A stretch of 64,000 nt of DNA from Tropicibacter naphthalenivorans. Its GTDB lineage: Bacteria > Pseudomonadota > Alphaproteobacteria > Rhodobacterales > Rhodobacteraceae. The notes under the pieces are model-generated. The model had not been told where the DNA came from. It was given only the letters and a program-made list of their open reading frames with translations, and ran no database searches. Positions 52,025 to 61,034 of the stretch are shown here, piece by piece; position 1 is the stretch's first letter; each line of letters opens with the position of its first letter. The stretch lies in NCBI RefSeq assembly GCF_900176475.1, contig NZ_FWXX01000002.1, forward strand, positions 694,560-758,559, written 5' to 3'. A program made the translations under genes and the position numbers.

Positions 52025-52705
52025 ATGAAAATCGGCATTTTGCAGACCGGGTTGGTGCCGCCCGATCTTGTTCCTCAAAGCGGTGAATACCCGGATATGT
52101 TCCAGCGGTTGCTGGCCGATCAGGGCTTTGAGTTTCAGACCTTTAGCGTGGTGAACGGTGACTTTCCCGCCAGTGTGGACGACGCCGATGGCTGGCTGAT
52201 CACTGGCTCGCGCCACGGGGTCTATGAGGAACATCCGTGGATGGCGCCGCTCGAACAGCTTATTCGTGACATCTATGCCGCCGATAAGCCGTTGATCGGC
52301 GTGTGTTTTGGCCATCAAATCATTGCCCAGGCGCTTGGCGGCAAGGTGGAAAAATTCGATGGCGGCTGGTCGGTCGGCCCCAAAGATTACCAGTTCGCGG
52401 ATGGCGTTAAGACTTTGCACGCCTTTCATCAGGACCAAGTGATCACGCCGCCCGAGGGCGCGCAAACCGTCGCGCATAACGATTTTTGTGCCCACGCAGC
52501 GCTGCTTTATCCGGGCAAAGCCTATACGGTGCAGCCACACCCCGAGTTCCAGGACGGCTTTATGCGCGACCTGCTTGAACTGCGCGGCAAGGGCGTGGTG
52601 CCCGACGACCGCCTACAGGCTGCGACGACGCGCACCGGCACCCCGCTGGACAGTGCCGAGATCGCTCAACAATTCGCGCGGTTCTTCCGCGAAAGGAGCA
52701 TCTAA
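52025..52705 (+). CDS. Class I glutamine amidotransferase-like hydrolase, PuuD position
   Basis: A 226-residue amidotransferase-fold protein. The nucleophile is in PLIGVCFGHQIIAQALGG and the catalytic pair in VQPHPEFQDGF; the body resembles GuaA-type class I amidotransferase domains without a synthetase partner. In the classical putrescine pathway gamma-glutamyl-GABA is split by PuuD, a different class (C26) with GVCRGxQ. Its place between two PuuA-like genes suggests the same job done by an unrelated subfamily. The ATG at 52025 is preferred. Its stop codon directly abuts the next ATG at 52706. Confidence 0.85.
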   Translation: MKIGILQTGLVPPDLVPQSGEYPDMFQRLLADQGFEFQTFSVVNGDFPASVDDADGWLITGSRHGVYEEHPWMAPLEQLIRDIYAADKPLIGVCFGHQIIAQALGGKVEKFDGGWSVGPKDYQFADGVKTLHAFHQDQVITPPEGAQTVAHNDFCAHAALLYPGKAYTVQPHPEFQDGFMRDLLELRGKGVVPDDRLQAATTRTGTPLDSAEIAQQFARFFRERSI

Positions 52706-54067
52706 ATGACCACCGACTGGACCGAAAGCCTGCCCGAAAGCGCGCAAGCGTTCCTGGAGGGGCGCAAGCTGGATGAGGTCGAGTGCATCATTTCCGACCT
52801 GCCCGGCATTGCCCGCGGCAAGGCGGTGCCGGCGACGAAATTCGCCCGGCAAAAGAACTTTCACCTGCCGGATTCGATCTTTTTCCAAACGATTACAGGG
52901 GATTGGTCGGATGCGAACGACTCGGACGGATTTATCGAAAAGGATATGATCCTGACCCCGGATATGAGCACGGCGACCGCCGCGCCCTGGACCGGGGACT
53001 GGACCTTGCAGGTGATTCACGACGCCTGCGACCGTCATGGCAAGCCGGTCCCCTATAGCCCGCGCAACGTGCTGAAACGCGTGGTCGATTTGTATCACGC
53101 CCAAGGATGGGAGCCCGTTGTCGCCCCTGAGATGGAGTTCTATCTGGTGGCGCGCAACATTGATCCGGCCAAGGACATCAAGCCAATGATGGGGCGTTCC
53201 GGGCGCCCCGCGGCGGCGCGGCAGGCCTATTCGATGACGGCGGTGGATGAATTCGGCCCGGTGATCGACGACATTTACGATTTCGCCGAAGCGCAAGGTT
53301 TCGAGATTGACGGCATCACCCAAGAAGGCGGCGCGGGCCAGCTGGAGATCAACCTGCGGCACGGAGATCCGGTCAAGCTTGCGGATGAAGTCTTTTATTT
53401 CAAGCGGTTGATCCGCGAAGCGGCGTTGCGGCACGATTGCTTTGCGACCTTTATGGCCAAGCCCATCGCCGACGAGCCGGGCAGCGCGATGCACATCCAC
53501 CACTCGATTTTGGATCGCGAGACAGGCAAGAACCTGTTTTCCGGCCCGCAGGGCGGTGAGACGGACGCGTTTTTCCAATTCATTGGCGGTTTGCAAGCCT
53601 ATATGCCTGCGGCGATTGCCGTACAGGCGCCTTATGTGAACAGCTACCGGCGGTATGTTAAGGATCACGCCGCGCCCATTAACCTTGAATGGGGGCGGGA
53701 CAACCGCACCACCGGCATCCGAATTCCGCTGTCCGGGCCGGAGGCGCGGCGGGTGGAAAACCGTTTGGCGGGCATGGATTGCAACCCCTACCTGGGCATC
53801 GCCGCGTCGCTGGCCTGTGGGTATTTAGGCCTGATGGAAGAGCGCTGGCCGTCGAAGCAGTTCAAGGGCGATGCCTATGAGGGCGAAGGCGATATCCCTC
53901 GCACGTTGGGCGAGGCTTTGGATACCTTCGAAGAGGCGACCGCTTTGCACGAGGTTTTGGGCCCCGAGTTCGCGCGGGTCTACGGGATCGTGAAACGCAC
54001 GGAATATAATGAGTTCCTTCAGGTGATTTCGCCTTGGGAACGCGAGCACTTGCTGCTGAACGTCTAA
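52706..54067 (+). CDS. puuA: Gamma-glutamylputrescine synthetase-like ligase, second copy
   Basis: A 453-residue GS-fold ligase that would join glutamate to putrescine at the expense of ATP. Landmarks are DLPGIARGKAVPATKF, the ITQEGGAGQLEINLRHGDPVKLADE metal/glutamate segment, CFATFMAKPIADEPGSAMHIHHSILD and RRVENRLAGMDCNPYLGIAASLACG, the set usual for PuuA. It begins at the base after the previous stop. At the 3' end it is followed by a GC-rich gap holding repeat copy d. Confidence 0.9.
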   Translation: MTTDWTESLPESAQAFLEGRKLDEVECIISDLPGIARGKAVPATKFARQKNFHLPDSIFFQTITGDWSDANDSDGFIEKDMILTPDMSTATAAPWTGDWTLQVIHDACDRHGKPVPYSPRNVLKRVVDLYHAQGWEPVVAPEMEFYLVARNIDPAKDIKPMMGRSGRPAAARQAYSMTAVDEFGPVIDDIYDFAEAQGFEIDGITQEGGAGQLEINLRHGDPVKLADEVFYFKRLIREAALRHDCFATFMAKPIADEPGSAMHIHHSILDRETGKNLFSGPQGGETDAFFQFIGGLQAYMPAAIAVQAPYVNSYRRYVKDHAAPINLEWGRDNRTTGIRIPLSGPEARRVENRLAGMDCNPYLGIAASLACGYLGLMEERWPSKQFKGDAYEGEGDIPRTLGEALDTFEEATALHEVLGPEFARVYGIVKRTEYNEFLQVISPWEREHLLLNV

Positions 54068-54112
54068 GCGGAGCGCTGCGCGCACCGGTTTAGCGCTGCG
54101 CGCCAGTGGGGA

Positions 54113-54162
54113 GGGCGCTGCCCCCCCCAAACCCCACCCGGGATATTTTGAAAGAGAAGAAG
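54113..54162 (+). repeat. GC hairpin plus GGATATTTTGAAAGAGAAGAAG element, copy d
   Basis: GGGCGCTGCCCCCCCC is followed after a spacer by CCCGGGATATTTTGAAAGAGAAGAAG. The order of parts is the same as in the minus-strand element at 1586-1641. It lies between the puuA-like and puuB-like genes, 14 bases before the latter's ATG, so the box may lie inside its leader. Just before it, GCGCTGCGCGC occurs twice (54073-54105). Confidence 0.65.
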
Positions 54163-54176
54163 CCAGGAAGGGCCGC

Positions 54177-55478
54177 ATGAACCTTTTGTTTTCCAACGAT
54201 AAACGTGGGGACTATCCGCAGAGCTGGTATGCGGCGAGTGCCGACCTGCTGGCGCCGTTTGCGCCGTTGGGTGGGGTTCAGCGGGCGGATGTTTGCGTGG
54301 TTGGCGGGGGCTATACCGGGCTGTCGGCGGCGCTGCATTTGGCAGAAGCGGGTTTGGATGTGGTTCTGCTGGAGGCGCATCGGGTAGGCTTTGGCGCGTC
54401 TGGGCGCAATGGTGGGCAGCTTGGGTCCGGTCAACGGTTGGATCAGCTGAAGCTGGAGAAGATGCTGGGGGCCGAGGATGCCCGGCGGATGTGGGAGTTT
54501 GGCGAAGAGGCCAAGGCGCTGGTTCGCGGGTTGGTTGAGCGCCACGGGATCGATTGTCATTTACGCGATGGTGTGGGCTGGGCGGGCAGTTCGGCTGGAT
54601 CCGTCGCAGAGTTGCACGACTATGCGGCGCATATGGATGCGCGCTATGGCTATGGCTTGGAGGTTTTGGACCGGGAGGCGTTTGCGGCGCTGTGCCGCTC
54701 GCCCGATTTTCAGGGCGGCGTTTTGGACATGGGGGCGGCGCATTTGCATCCGTTGCGCTTGGCTTTGGGGCTGGCGGAGGCTTGTGTTCGGGCGGGCGTG
54801 CGCATTTACGAGCGCAGCCATGTGCACCATATCCAGCATGGGTCCAAGGTCGTGGTGCAGACCGATGCCGGGCGCGTTGAGGCGGATCATCTGATCCTTG
54901 GGTGCAACGGGTATTTGGGTGGCCTGGATCGCAAGGTGGCCGCCCGCGTTATGCCGATCAACAATTTTATCGTTGCGACAGAACCGCTTGGGGACAGGGC
55001 TGCAGAGGTTTTAACCCGCGATGTGGCCCTGTGTGACGACCGTTTCGTGGTGAATTACTGGAAGCTTTCGGACGACAAACGGCTGCTGTTCGGCGGCGGC
55101 GAGAGCTATGGCTATCGTTTTCCCAGCGATATTCGCGCGGTGGTGCGCAAGCCTTTGGCGCAGATTTACCCGCATCTGGCGGATGTGAAGCTGGAGTACG
55201 CCTGGGGCGGCACTTTGGCGATCACGATGAAACGCTTGCCCCATCTGGCGCGGGTTGCGCCGAACGTGCTCAGCGCCTCGGGCTACTCCGGGCATGGGGT
55301 GGGCAACGCCGTGCAGGCGGGCAAGCTGATGGCCGAGGCGGTGCGTGGGCAGGCCTCGGGCTTTGACGCTTTTGCCGCTTTGCCGACGCCAGCCTTTCCG
55401 GGGGGCGCGGGGCTGCGCACGCCATTGTTGGCGCTGGCCATGAGCTGGTTTGCGCTGCGCGACAAGCTGGGACTGTAA
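54177..55478 (+). CDS. puuB: FAD-dependent oxidase, gamma-glutamylputrescine oxidase-like
   Basis: A 433-residue DAO-family flavoprotein with the Rossmann dinucleotide site VVGGGYTGLSAALHLAEAGLDVVLLEAH (about residues 40-67), SGRNGGQLGSGQRLDQLK and the FAD-contact C-terminal GYSGHGVGNAVQAGKLMAEA. It would oxidise gamma-glutamylputrescine to the aldehyde, releasing ammonia and peroxide. The ATG at 54177 follows CAGGAAGGGCCGC. The aldehyde dehydrogenase PuuC needed next is not in the window. Confidence 0.9.
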   Translation: MNLLFSNDKRGDYPQSWYAASADLLAPFAPLGGVQRADVCVVGGGYTGLSAALHLAEAGLDVVLLEAHRVGFGASGRNGGQLGSGQRLDQLKLEKMLGAEDARRMWEFGEEAKALVRGLVERHGIDCHLRDGVGWAGSSAGSVAELHDYAAHMDARYGYGLEVLDREAFAALCRSPDFQGGVLDMGAAHLHPLRLALGLAEACVRAGVRIYERSHVHHIQHGSKVVVQTDAGRVEADHLILGCNGYLGGLDRKVAARVMPINNFIVATEPLGDRAAEVLTRDVALCDDRFVVNYWKLSDDKRLLFGGGESYGYRFPSDIRAVVRKPLAQIYPHLADVKLEYAWGGTLAITMKRLPHLARVAPNVLSASGYSGHGVGNAVQAGKLMAEAVRGQASGFDAFAALPTPAFPGGAGLRTPLLALAMSWFALRDKLGL

Positions 55479-55570
55479 CCGTGACATTTTAATGAATGGT
55501 CAACTTCGCATAGACGCGCGCGCGCCTTTGTTTTACGTTTCTGAAAACCGATATTTCAGGAATGTAAAAC

Positions 55571-56776
55571 ATGCTCCCGAATATGCACCATGCCGAGCCG
55601 ATCCCCGAGGAAGCCCGCGCCGAGATTGACCGGCTTTTGCAGTCGGGCGATTTGTTCCGCTACACCGCCCCCGAGAATGCCCCGGTCAGCCTGCTTGAGG
55701 CGGAATTCGCGGCCCATATGGGCACGAAATACGCGCTGGCGGTCAGCAGCTGTTCGGCGGCGCTGTTCCTGTCTCTCAAGGCTTTGGGCCTGCCGCGCGA
55801 CTCGCGCGTGTTGATCCCCGGCTTCACTTTTGCCGCCGTGCCGTCGAGCATCGTGCACGCCGACTGCATCCCGGTTCTGTGCGAGGTGGGCGAGAATTAT
55901 CGCATTGATCTGAAGGACTTCGAGGCCAAGCTGGACAATATCAGCGCGGTGATCGTCAGCCACATGCGCGGGCATACCTCGGACATGGATGCGATCATGG
56001 CGCTGTGCCAGGCGCGCGACATTCCGGTGATCGAGGACGCGGCGCACAGCCTTGGGACCACGTGGCACGGGCGCAAGATCGGCACGTTGGGGCGCGTTGG
56101 CTGTTTCAGTTTCCAGAGCTACAAGCTGCTGAATGCGGGCGAAGGCGGCATCCTTGTGACCGACGATGCCGACATCGTGGCGCGCGCGGTGATCCTGTCT
56201 GGCGCCTATGAGCATAACTGGCGCAAGCACATGGATCGCAAGGATAATTCCGCCGAGCTGGAGCAGGCGTTCGCGCGCTGGCAGAACAAGCTGCCGCTCT
56301 ATAACCTGCGCATGTCGAACTTGTCGGCGGCGGTGATCCGGCCTCAGATTCCGCAGATTGACCGGCGGGTGACGGATGGGCGGCGCAACCACGATCGGGT
56401 GGCTGGTTTAATTGAACAGAGCCCCTTTATCACCGTCCCGGACAAGCTGCCGCCCGAGGAGCGCGCGCCGGATTCGCTGCAATTCAACCTGACGGGGATG
56501 CGGGATGAGGACGTGCGCGCCTTTGTCAGCGCGGCCGAGGCGCGCGGCGTCAAGGTGCAGGTCTTTGGCCTGACCACCGACAATGCGCGCGCCTATTGGA
56601 ACTGGGAATTCCTGCCCGAGATGCCGGACCTGCCCGCGACCCGCGCCATGCTAATGCGCGCCTGCGACACCCGCTTGCCCGCGCGTCTGACTGCCGAAGA
56701 ATGCGACGCCGTGGCGGCCATTCTGGTCGAGGCCGCCGACACGGTTATGGCGCAGACCCGCGCCTACGGCACCTGA
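55571..56776 (+). CDS. DegT/DnrJ/EryC1/StrS-family PLP aminotransferase
   Basis: A 401-residue aspartate-aminotransferase-fold enzyme. The PLP Lys is in FSFQSYKLLNAGEGGILVT (about residue 196), ring-stacking in DAAHSLGTTWHG, and the cofactor/phosphate region in VSSCSAALFLSLKALG. The family aminates sugar nucleotides or related ketones in surface polysaccharide or natural product routes. No glycosyltransferase or sugar genes are nearby, so the substrate is open. It lies 93 bases after the puuB-like gene and could be part of the same transcript. AGGAATGTAAAAC precedes the ATG. Confidence 0.88.
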   Translation: MLPNMHHAEPIPEEARAEIDRLLQSGDLFRYTAPENAPVSLLEAEFAAHMGTKYALAVSSCSAALFLSLKALGLPRDSRVLIPGFTFAAVPSSIVHADCIPVLCEVGENYRIDLKDFEAKLDNISAVIVSHMRGHTSDMDAIMALCQARDIPVIEDAAHSLGTTWHGRKIGTLGRVGCFSFQSYKLLNAGEGGILVTDDADIVARAVILSGAYEHNWRKHMDRKDNSAELEQAFARWQNKLPLYNLRMSNLSAAVIRPQIPQIDRRVTDGRRNHDRVAGLIEQSPFITVPDKLPPEERAPDSLQFNLTGMRDEDVRAFVSAAEARGVKVQVFGLTTDNARAYWNWEFLPEMPDLPATRAMLMRACDTRLPARLTAEECDAVAAILVEAADTVMAQTRAYGT

Positions 56777-56787
56777 CACAGGCATAG

Positions 56788-56821
56788 AAAAAGCGCGCGA
56801 GCCTCCCCTCTCGCGCGCTTT
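56788..56821. terminator. Bidirectional terminator between DegT-family gene and phaR
   Basis: AAAGCGCGCGAG pairs perfectly with CTCGCGCGCTTT across CCTCCCC, with A-rich sequence at the left and TTTGTC at the right. It can stop both the plus-strand gene and phaR. Confidence 0.75.
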
Positions 56822-56857
56822 GTCATTTCACTTGTCAGACAATTAAATGTCAGACGT

Positions 56858-57409
56858 TTACTTTCCCATCTTGGACAGCTGCTGCTGAAGCGCGGCGAGC
56901 TGTTTCTTGATGGCGTCCAGATCCTCGGCGGGTTCCGGTTCCGGCGCGGGGCCAGTGCTGCCCGCGGTCCCGCCGGTCATCGCCTTGAGAAACGCCTCTT
57001 GCTGCGCTTGCATCGCCTCAAAGCCCTTGGCCATCGGGTTGTTGGCCAGCATCGGGTTCTGCCCCATGTTCTCGACCCACTTGGACTGGCTCTCGCGGAA
57101 CATGTCAAAGCTGGCGGCAAGGAACTGCGGCACGGCGCTGGTGGCGGTGGTCGTGTAGGACCGCACGAGGTCGGTCAGAACGTTAATCGGCAGGACGCTT
57201 TCGCCCTTGCTCTCGTGCTCTGCGACGATCTGCAACAGGTACTGGCGCGTCAGGTCATCGCCCGATTTCAGGTCGACGATTTGCACGTCGCGCCCGTCCC
57301 GGATGAACCCGGCAATATCTTCGAGCGTCACATAATCCGAAGTCTCTGTGTTATACAGTCTCCGGCTTGCGTAGCGCTTGATCAGCAGCGGTTTTTCCTT
57401 GGTGGCCAC
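56858..57409 (-). CDS. phaR: Polyhydroxyalkanoate synthesis repressor PhaR
   Basis: A 183-residue DNA- and PHA-binding regulator controlling phasin and PHA synthesis genes. The start VATKEKPLLIKRYASRRLYNTETSDYVTLEDIAGFIRDGRDVQIVD is the PHB_acc_N domain, then LLQIVAEHESKG, and a coiled-coil C-terminal part (about 155-183). The GTG at 57409 is chosen because GGAGGAGGGGAGCCT precedes it and the family usually begins at this residue. No phaC, phaZ or phaP is in the window. Confidence 0.95.
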   Translation of the reverse strand: MATKEKPLLIKRYASRRLYNTETSDYVTLEDIAGFIRDGRDVQIVDLKSGDDLTRQYLLQIVAEHESKGESVLPINVLTDLVRSYTTTATSAVPQFLAASFDMFRESQSKWVENMGQNPMLANNPMAKGFEAMQAQQEAFLKAMTGGTAGSTGPAPEPEPAEDLDAIKKQLAALQQQLSKMGK

Positions 57410-57467
57410 AGGCTCCCCTCCTCCGGCAAAATGCTTCATTGCAGAAAAGCTTATGCGAGCGCAGCAC

Positions 57468-57498
57468 AAAAAGAAAGCCTGTGGTTTCACACAGGCTT
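57468..57498 (-). terminator. Rho-independent terminator after xseA
   Basis: On the minus strand AAGCCTGTG and CACAGGCTT (57498-57490 with 57483-57475) form a perfect 9-bp stem with loop TGAAAC, followed by TCTTTTTG. Confidence 0.85.
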
Positions 57499-57524
57499 AA
57501 CTGCTTTTTCGTAATCCTACGGTT

Positions 57525-59063
57525 TCAGAAAAGGCTGCCCTGTTCGGGGGGCTTGGGCTTGGCGGTCTTTTTCGCAGGCTTGCCGCCCAGTTTAAAGGTG
57601 CCGTCGGCGAATTCGATCTCAAGCCCCGTGGCCGCTTCGGCGCCCGCTTTGGTTGTGACGACATGGCCATCGCCGCGCACCACCGCATAGCCGCGCGCCA
57701 GCGTCGCCTTATAGGACAGCGTGTCGCTGAGGCGGGCGAGCGCGTCGAGCTTGCGCTTTTGTTCAAGGATGCGGGCCGCTTGCGCCTCTTGCAGGCGGCG
57801 GGTCAGGCTGTCCAGCTTGTCCCGTCCGGCGACAATCTCGCGCTGGATGGGCCGGGGGGACAGGCGGTCGGCACGGCGGGCCAGCGCCTCGCGCCGTTGC
57901 ACCACCAGCCGGTCAAGCGCCGGGGCCAGCCGCGCGGCACGGTCCGTCAGCTTGGCCTTTTCCACGGTGATCGCACGGGTCAGGACGACGGGGCGCAGGC
58001 TGCCCGCGCTTTCCGACAGGCGCAGCCGCTGGCGATCCACCAGCCGCCGCAGCGCGTGGGGCAAGCGTTCGCCCACCACGTCCAGCCGCTGCCGAGGGCC
58101 ATCGAGCAGCTCTTGCGGACGCGGCAACGCGCGCGACACATCGCGCAGCCGCTGCCCACGCACGTCGATGCGCTGCCCCATGGCCCGCGTCATCCGCGCG
58201 CCGTAGTCTCCAACCAGCCCCAGCAGTTCCATCCGCACTGGCACCGCCAGCTCCGCCGCCGCCGTGGGCGTGGGCGCGCGCATGTCCGAGACAAAGTCGA
58301 TCAGCGTGGTGTCCGTCTCGTGCCCCACCGCCGAGATCAGCGGGATCTCCGAGGCCGCCGCCGCCCGTGCGACGCTTTCTTCGTTAAAGCCCCAGAGGTC
58401 CTCGACCGAGCCACCGCCGCGCGCCACGATCAAGAGATCGGGCCGAGGCAAAGCGCCCCCCGGCGTCAACCGGTTGAACCCCTGGATGGCGCGCACCACC
58501 TCGGGCGCGCAGTTCTGCCCCTGCACGGCGACCGGCCAGATCAAGACCTTGCGCGGGAAACGGTCGCGCAGCCGGTGCAGAATATCGCGGATCACCGCCC
58601 CGCTGGGAGAGGTCACAACCCCAATGATTTCAGGTAGATAGGGCAGACGTTTCTTGCGCCCGGCATCAAACAAACCTTCGGCCTGCAACATCGCCTTGCG
58701 CTTTTCCAGCATCGCCATCAAGGCCCCGGCCCCGGCGGGGCGCAGGTCTTCGATCACGATCTGATAGCGCGACTGGCCGGGGAAAGTGGTCATCTTGCCG
58801 GTGGCGATGACCTCCATCCCTTCCTCAGGCTGGTTTTGCAGACGGGCGGCGACGCCCTTCCACAGGATGCCGTTGATGACGGCCTTGTCGTCCTTGAGAT
58901 CAAGGTAAACATGCCCCGATTTGGGCCGCGTCACCCGCCCGACCTCGCCGCGCACGCGCACATAGCCGAAATTGCCCTCGATGGTGCGTTTGACCGCCCC
59001 CGCCAGTTCGGACACCGAGAATTCCGGGGCGTTGCCCGGCGCGTCATCTTCGAACATATCCAT
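57525..59063 (-). CDS. xseA: Exodeoxyribonuclease VII large subunit
   Basis: A 512-residue subunit of ExoVII, which cleaves single-stranded DNA from both ends. The N-terminal OB fold (FSVSELAGAVKRTIEGNFGYVRVRGEVGRV, about 14-45) precedes the catalytic domain with the family motifs LIVARGGGSVEDLWGFNEE, SAVGHETDTTLIDFVSD and RAPTPTAAAELAVP, and a long helical C-terminal region. The ATG at 59063 follows AAGAGGGTTGCAC. The partner xseB is not in the window, which is common. Confidence 0.97.
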   Translation of the reverse strand: MDMFEDDAPGNAPEFSVSELAGAVKRTIEGNFGYVRVRGEVGRVTRPKSGHVYLDLKDDKAVINGILWKGVAARLQNQPEEGMEVIATGKMTTFPGQSRYQIVIEDLRPAGAGALMAMLEKRKAMLQAEGLFDAGRKKRLPYLPEIIGVVTSPSGAVIRDILHRLRDRFPRKVLIWPVAVQGQNCAPEVVRAIQGFNRLTPGGALPRPDLLIVARGGGSVEDLWGFNEESVARAAAASEIPLISAVGHETDTTLIDFVSDMRAPTPTAAAELAVPVRMELLGLVGDYGARMTRAMGQRIDVRGQRLRDVSRALPRPQELLDGPRQRLDVVGERLPHALRRLVDRQRLRLSESAGSLRPVVLTRAITVEKAKLTDRAARLAPALDRLVVQRREALARRADRLSPRPIQREIVAGRDKLDSLTRRLQEAQAARILEQKRKLDALARLSDTLSYKATLARGYAVVRGDGHVVTTKAGAEAATGLEIEFADGTFKLGGKPAKKTAKPKPPEQGSLF

Positions 59064-59225
59064 GTGCAACCCTCTTGCCTTGCGGCCAATCTAGCCAATC
59101 GCAGCGCCGGACAAAACCGCCCGCGACACGATTTGAGGTTAAAATCGGCCCGGTGGGGCAAAGGCTTTCCAACGGGCGCAACCTCGCTTAAAAGCGCCGC
59201 CAACAGCTAGATCAGGAGCACTCCC

Positions 59226-60488
59226 ATGAACATCCTCATCCTCGGCAGCGGCGGGCGCGAACACGCTTTGGCATGGGCCACGCTTCAGAACCCCAAATGC
59301 GACAAGCTGATCGTTGCGCCGGGCAACGCGGGCATCGCGCAAATTGCCGAATGCGCCTCGATCAACACCGAGGACGGCGGCGCGGTCAGCGAATTTGCCA
59401 GCGAAAACAACATTGATCTGATCATCATCGGCCCCGAGGCACCCTTGGCCGCCGGTGTGGCGGATACCCTGCGCGAGGCAGGTTTCGCGGTCTTTGGCCC
59501 GTCTGCGGCCGCTGCGCGCCTTGAGGCGTCCAAATCCTTTACCAAGGAAATCTGCGACGCGGCCAACGCGCCGACCGCCTCTTACGGCCATTTCACCGAC
59601 GCCGAAGCGGCCAAGGCGCATGTCCGGGAACAGGGCGCGCCGATTGTGGTTAAGGCCGACGGGCTCGCGGCGGGCAAAGGCGTGATCATCGCCGAAACCG
59701 TCGCGCAAGCCGAGGAGGCCATCGACGACATGTTCGGCGGCGGCTTTGGCGCGGCGGGCGCAGAGGTGGTGATCGAAGAGTTCATGACCGGCGAAGAGGC
59801 GTCGTTCTTTGTGCTGGTCGACGGCGAGGTCTGCCTGCCGGTCGGCACCGCCCAAGACCACAAGCGCGTGGGAGACGGCGACACCGGGCCGAACACAGGC
59901 GGCATGGGCGCGTACTCGCCTGCGCCGATCATGACCGATGAGGTGACGCAAAAGGCTTTGGACGAAATCGTCCGCCCGACCATGGCCGAGATGGTCCGCC
60001 GCGGCACCCCCTATCAGGGCGTGCTGTATGTCGGTCTGATGATCGAGAACGGCCAGCCGCGCTTGGTCGAATACAACGTGCGTTTTGGCGACCCGGAGTG
60101 TCAGGTTCTGATGCTGCGTCTGGGCGGTCAGGCGCTGGACCTGATGCAGGCCTGCGCCGAAGGACGTCTGGCCGATGCGCAGGTCACCTGGGCCGACGAT
60201 CACGCCATGACGGTGGTTCTGGCCGCGCAAGGCTATCCGGGCGCTTACGAAAAAGGCTCTGAAATCAAGGGGCTGGACAAGCTGCCCGAGGACAGCGCCC
60301 ACATGACCTTCCACGCCGGGACGACGGCGGTGGATGGCAAGATCACCGCCACCGGGGGCCGCGTGTTGAACGCCACCGCGCGCGGCGCGACGCTGGCCGA
60401 GGCGCAAGAGCGCGCCTATGCGCTGGTGGACGCCATCGACTGGCCGCAGGGCTTCTGCCGCCGTGACATCGGCTGGCGCGCGCTCTAA
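59226..60488 (+). CDS. purD: Phosphoribosylamine-glycine ligase
   Basis: ATP-grasp ligase joining glycine to 5-phosphoribosylamine in purine synthesis. The 420-residue chain begins NILILGSGGREHALAWA, followed by IGPEAPLAAG, FGPSAAAARLEASKSF, VVKADGLAAGKGV and VEYNVRFGDPECQVL. The ATG at 59226 follows CAGGAGCACTCCC. A GTG-started gene begins at the base after its stop, so the two are coupled. Confidence 0.98.
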   Translation: MNILILGSGGREHALAWATLQNPKCDKLIVAPGNAGIAQIAECASINTEDGGAVSEFASENNIDLIIIGPEAPLAAGVADTLREAGFAVFGPSAAAARLEASKSFTKEICDAANAPTASYGHFTDAEAAKAHVREQGAPIVVKADGLAAGKGVIIAETVAQAEEAIDDMFGGGFGAAGAEVVIEEFMTGEEASFFVLVDGEVCLPVGTAQDHKRVGDGDTGPNTGGMGAYSPAPIMTDEVTQKALDEIVRPTMAEMVRRGTPYQGVLYVGLMIENGQPRLVEYNVRFGDPECQVLMLRLGGQALDLMQACAEGRLADAQVTWADDHAMTVVLAAQGYPGAYEKGSEIKGLDKLPEDSAHMTFHAGTTAVDGKITATGGRVLNATARGATLAEAQERAYALVDAIDWPQGFCRRDIGWRAL

Positions 60489-61034
60489 GTGGCACTGACC
60501 GAGCACCGCTTTGCCCGCGTGCCGGGGGCCGCGCAGGACGTCTGGACCTTGTCCAATTCTGTGCTCTCTGGACGTGGCATCGCTGCGCTCGACCTGCCCC
60601 ACGTGCGTGCGGTGACCTTGCGGATCAGCCGCGCGGACAAGACCCTGCGCCGCGATCTGTTGCTGGATCATCCCGGCGGGCGGGCGCAGATCGACTGCAC
60701 CACCGCCAAGGATATGGGCTGCGCGGGCTTTGACGCTTTGCTGAGCGCAATCACCGCCGCCCTGCCCCCGTCCACGCCTGCGAACCTTGAACAAGGCCGC
60801 CTGCCCGACTGGCCCAAGCACCTGCTGGGCTGGTTCGCGCTGGTGGTGTCGGCGGCGCTTGGCTGGCGTGCGGCGCAGATCGGGCTGACCGGCGACCGCA
60901 TGGCCACCGTCGCCGCGCCGATGCTGATCCTTGGCGCGATCGGCGTGATCTTGATCCTCGCCTACCGCCCGCGTCCGCGCCTGTCGATGCCGCTGCCCGT
61001 CACGCATCTGCCCGCCGCGCTGGCCGCGCTGTAA
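60489..61034 (+). CDS. Membrane protein coupled to purD, function unknown
   Basis: A 181-residue protein starting with a GTG at 60489 that directly follows the purD stop codon. Residues 1-110 are soluble (RGIAALDLPHVRAVTLRISR, TAKDMGCAGFDALLSAITAAL), followed by two transmembrane helices (LLGWFALVVSAALGWRAAQIGL and VAAPMLILGAIGVILILAYR) and a Pro/Leu tail. I recognise no named domain. The immediate coupling to purD suggests it depends on that transcript and not that it acts in purine synthesis. Confidence 0.75.
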   Translation: MALTEHRFARVPGAAQDVWTLSNSVLSGRGIAALDLPHVRAVTLRISRADKTLRRDLLLDHPGGRAQIDCTTAKDMGCAGFDALLSAITAALPPSTPANLEQGRLPDWPKHLLGWFALVVSAALGWRAAQIGLTGDRMATVAAPMLILGAIGVILILAYRPRPRLSMPLPVTHLPAALAAL

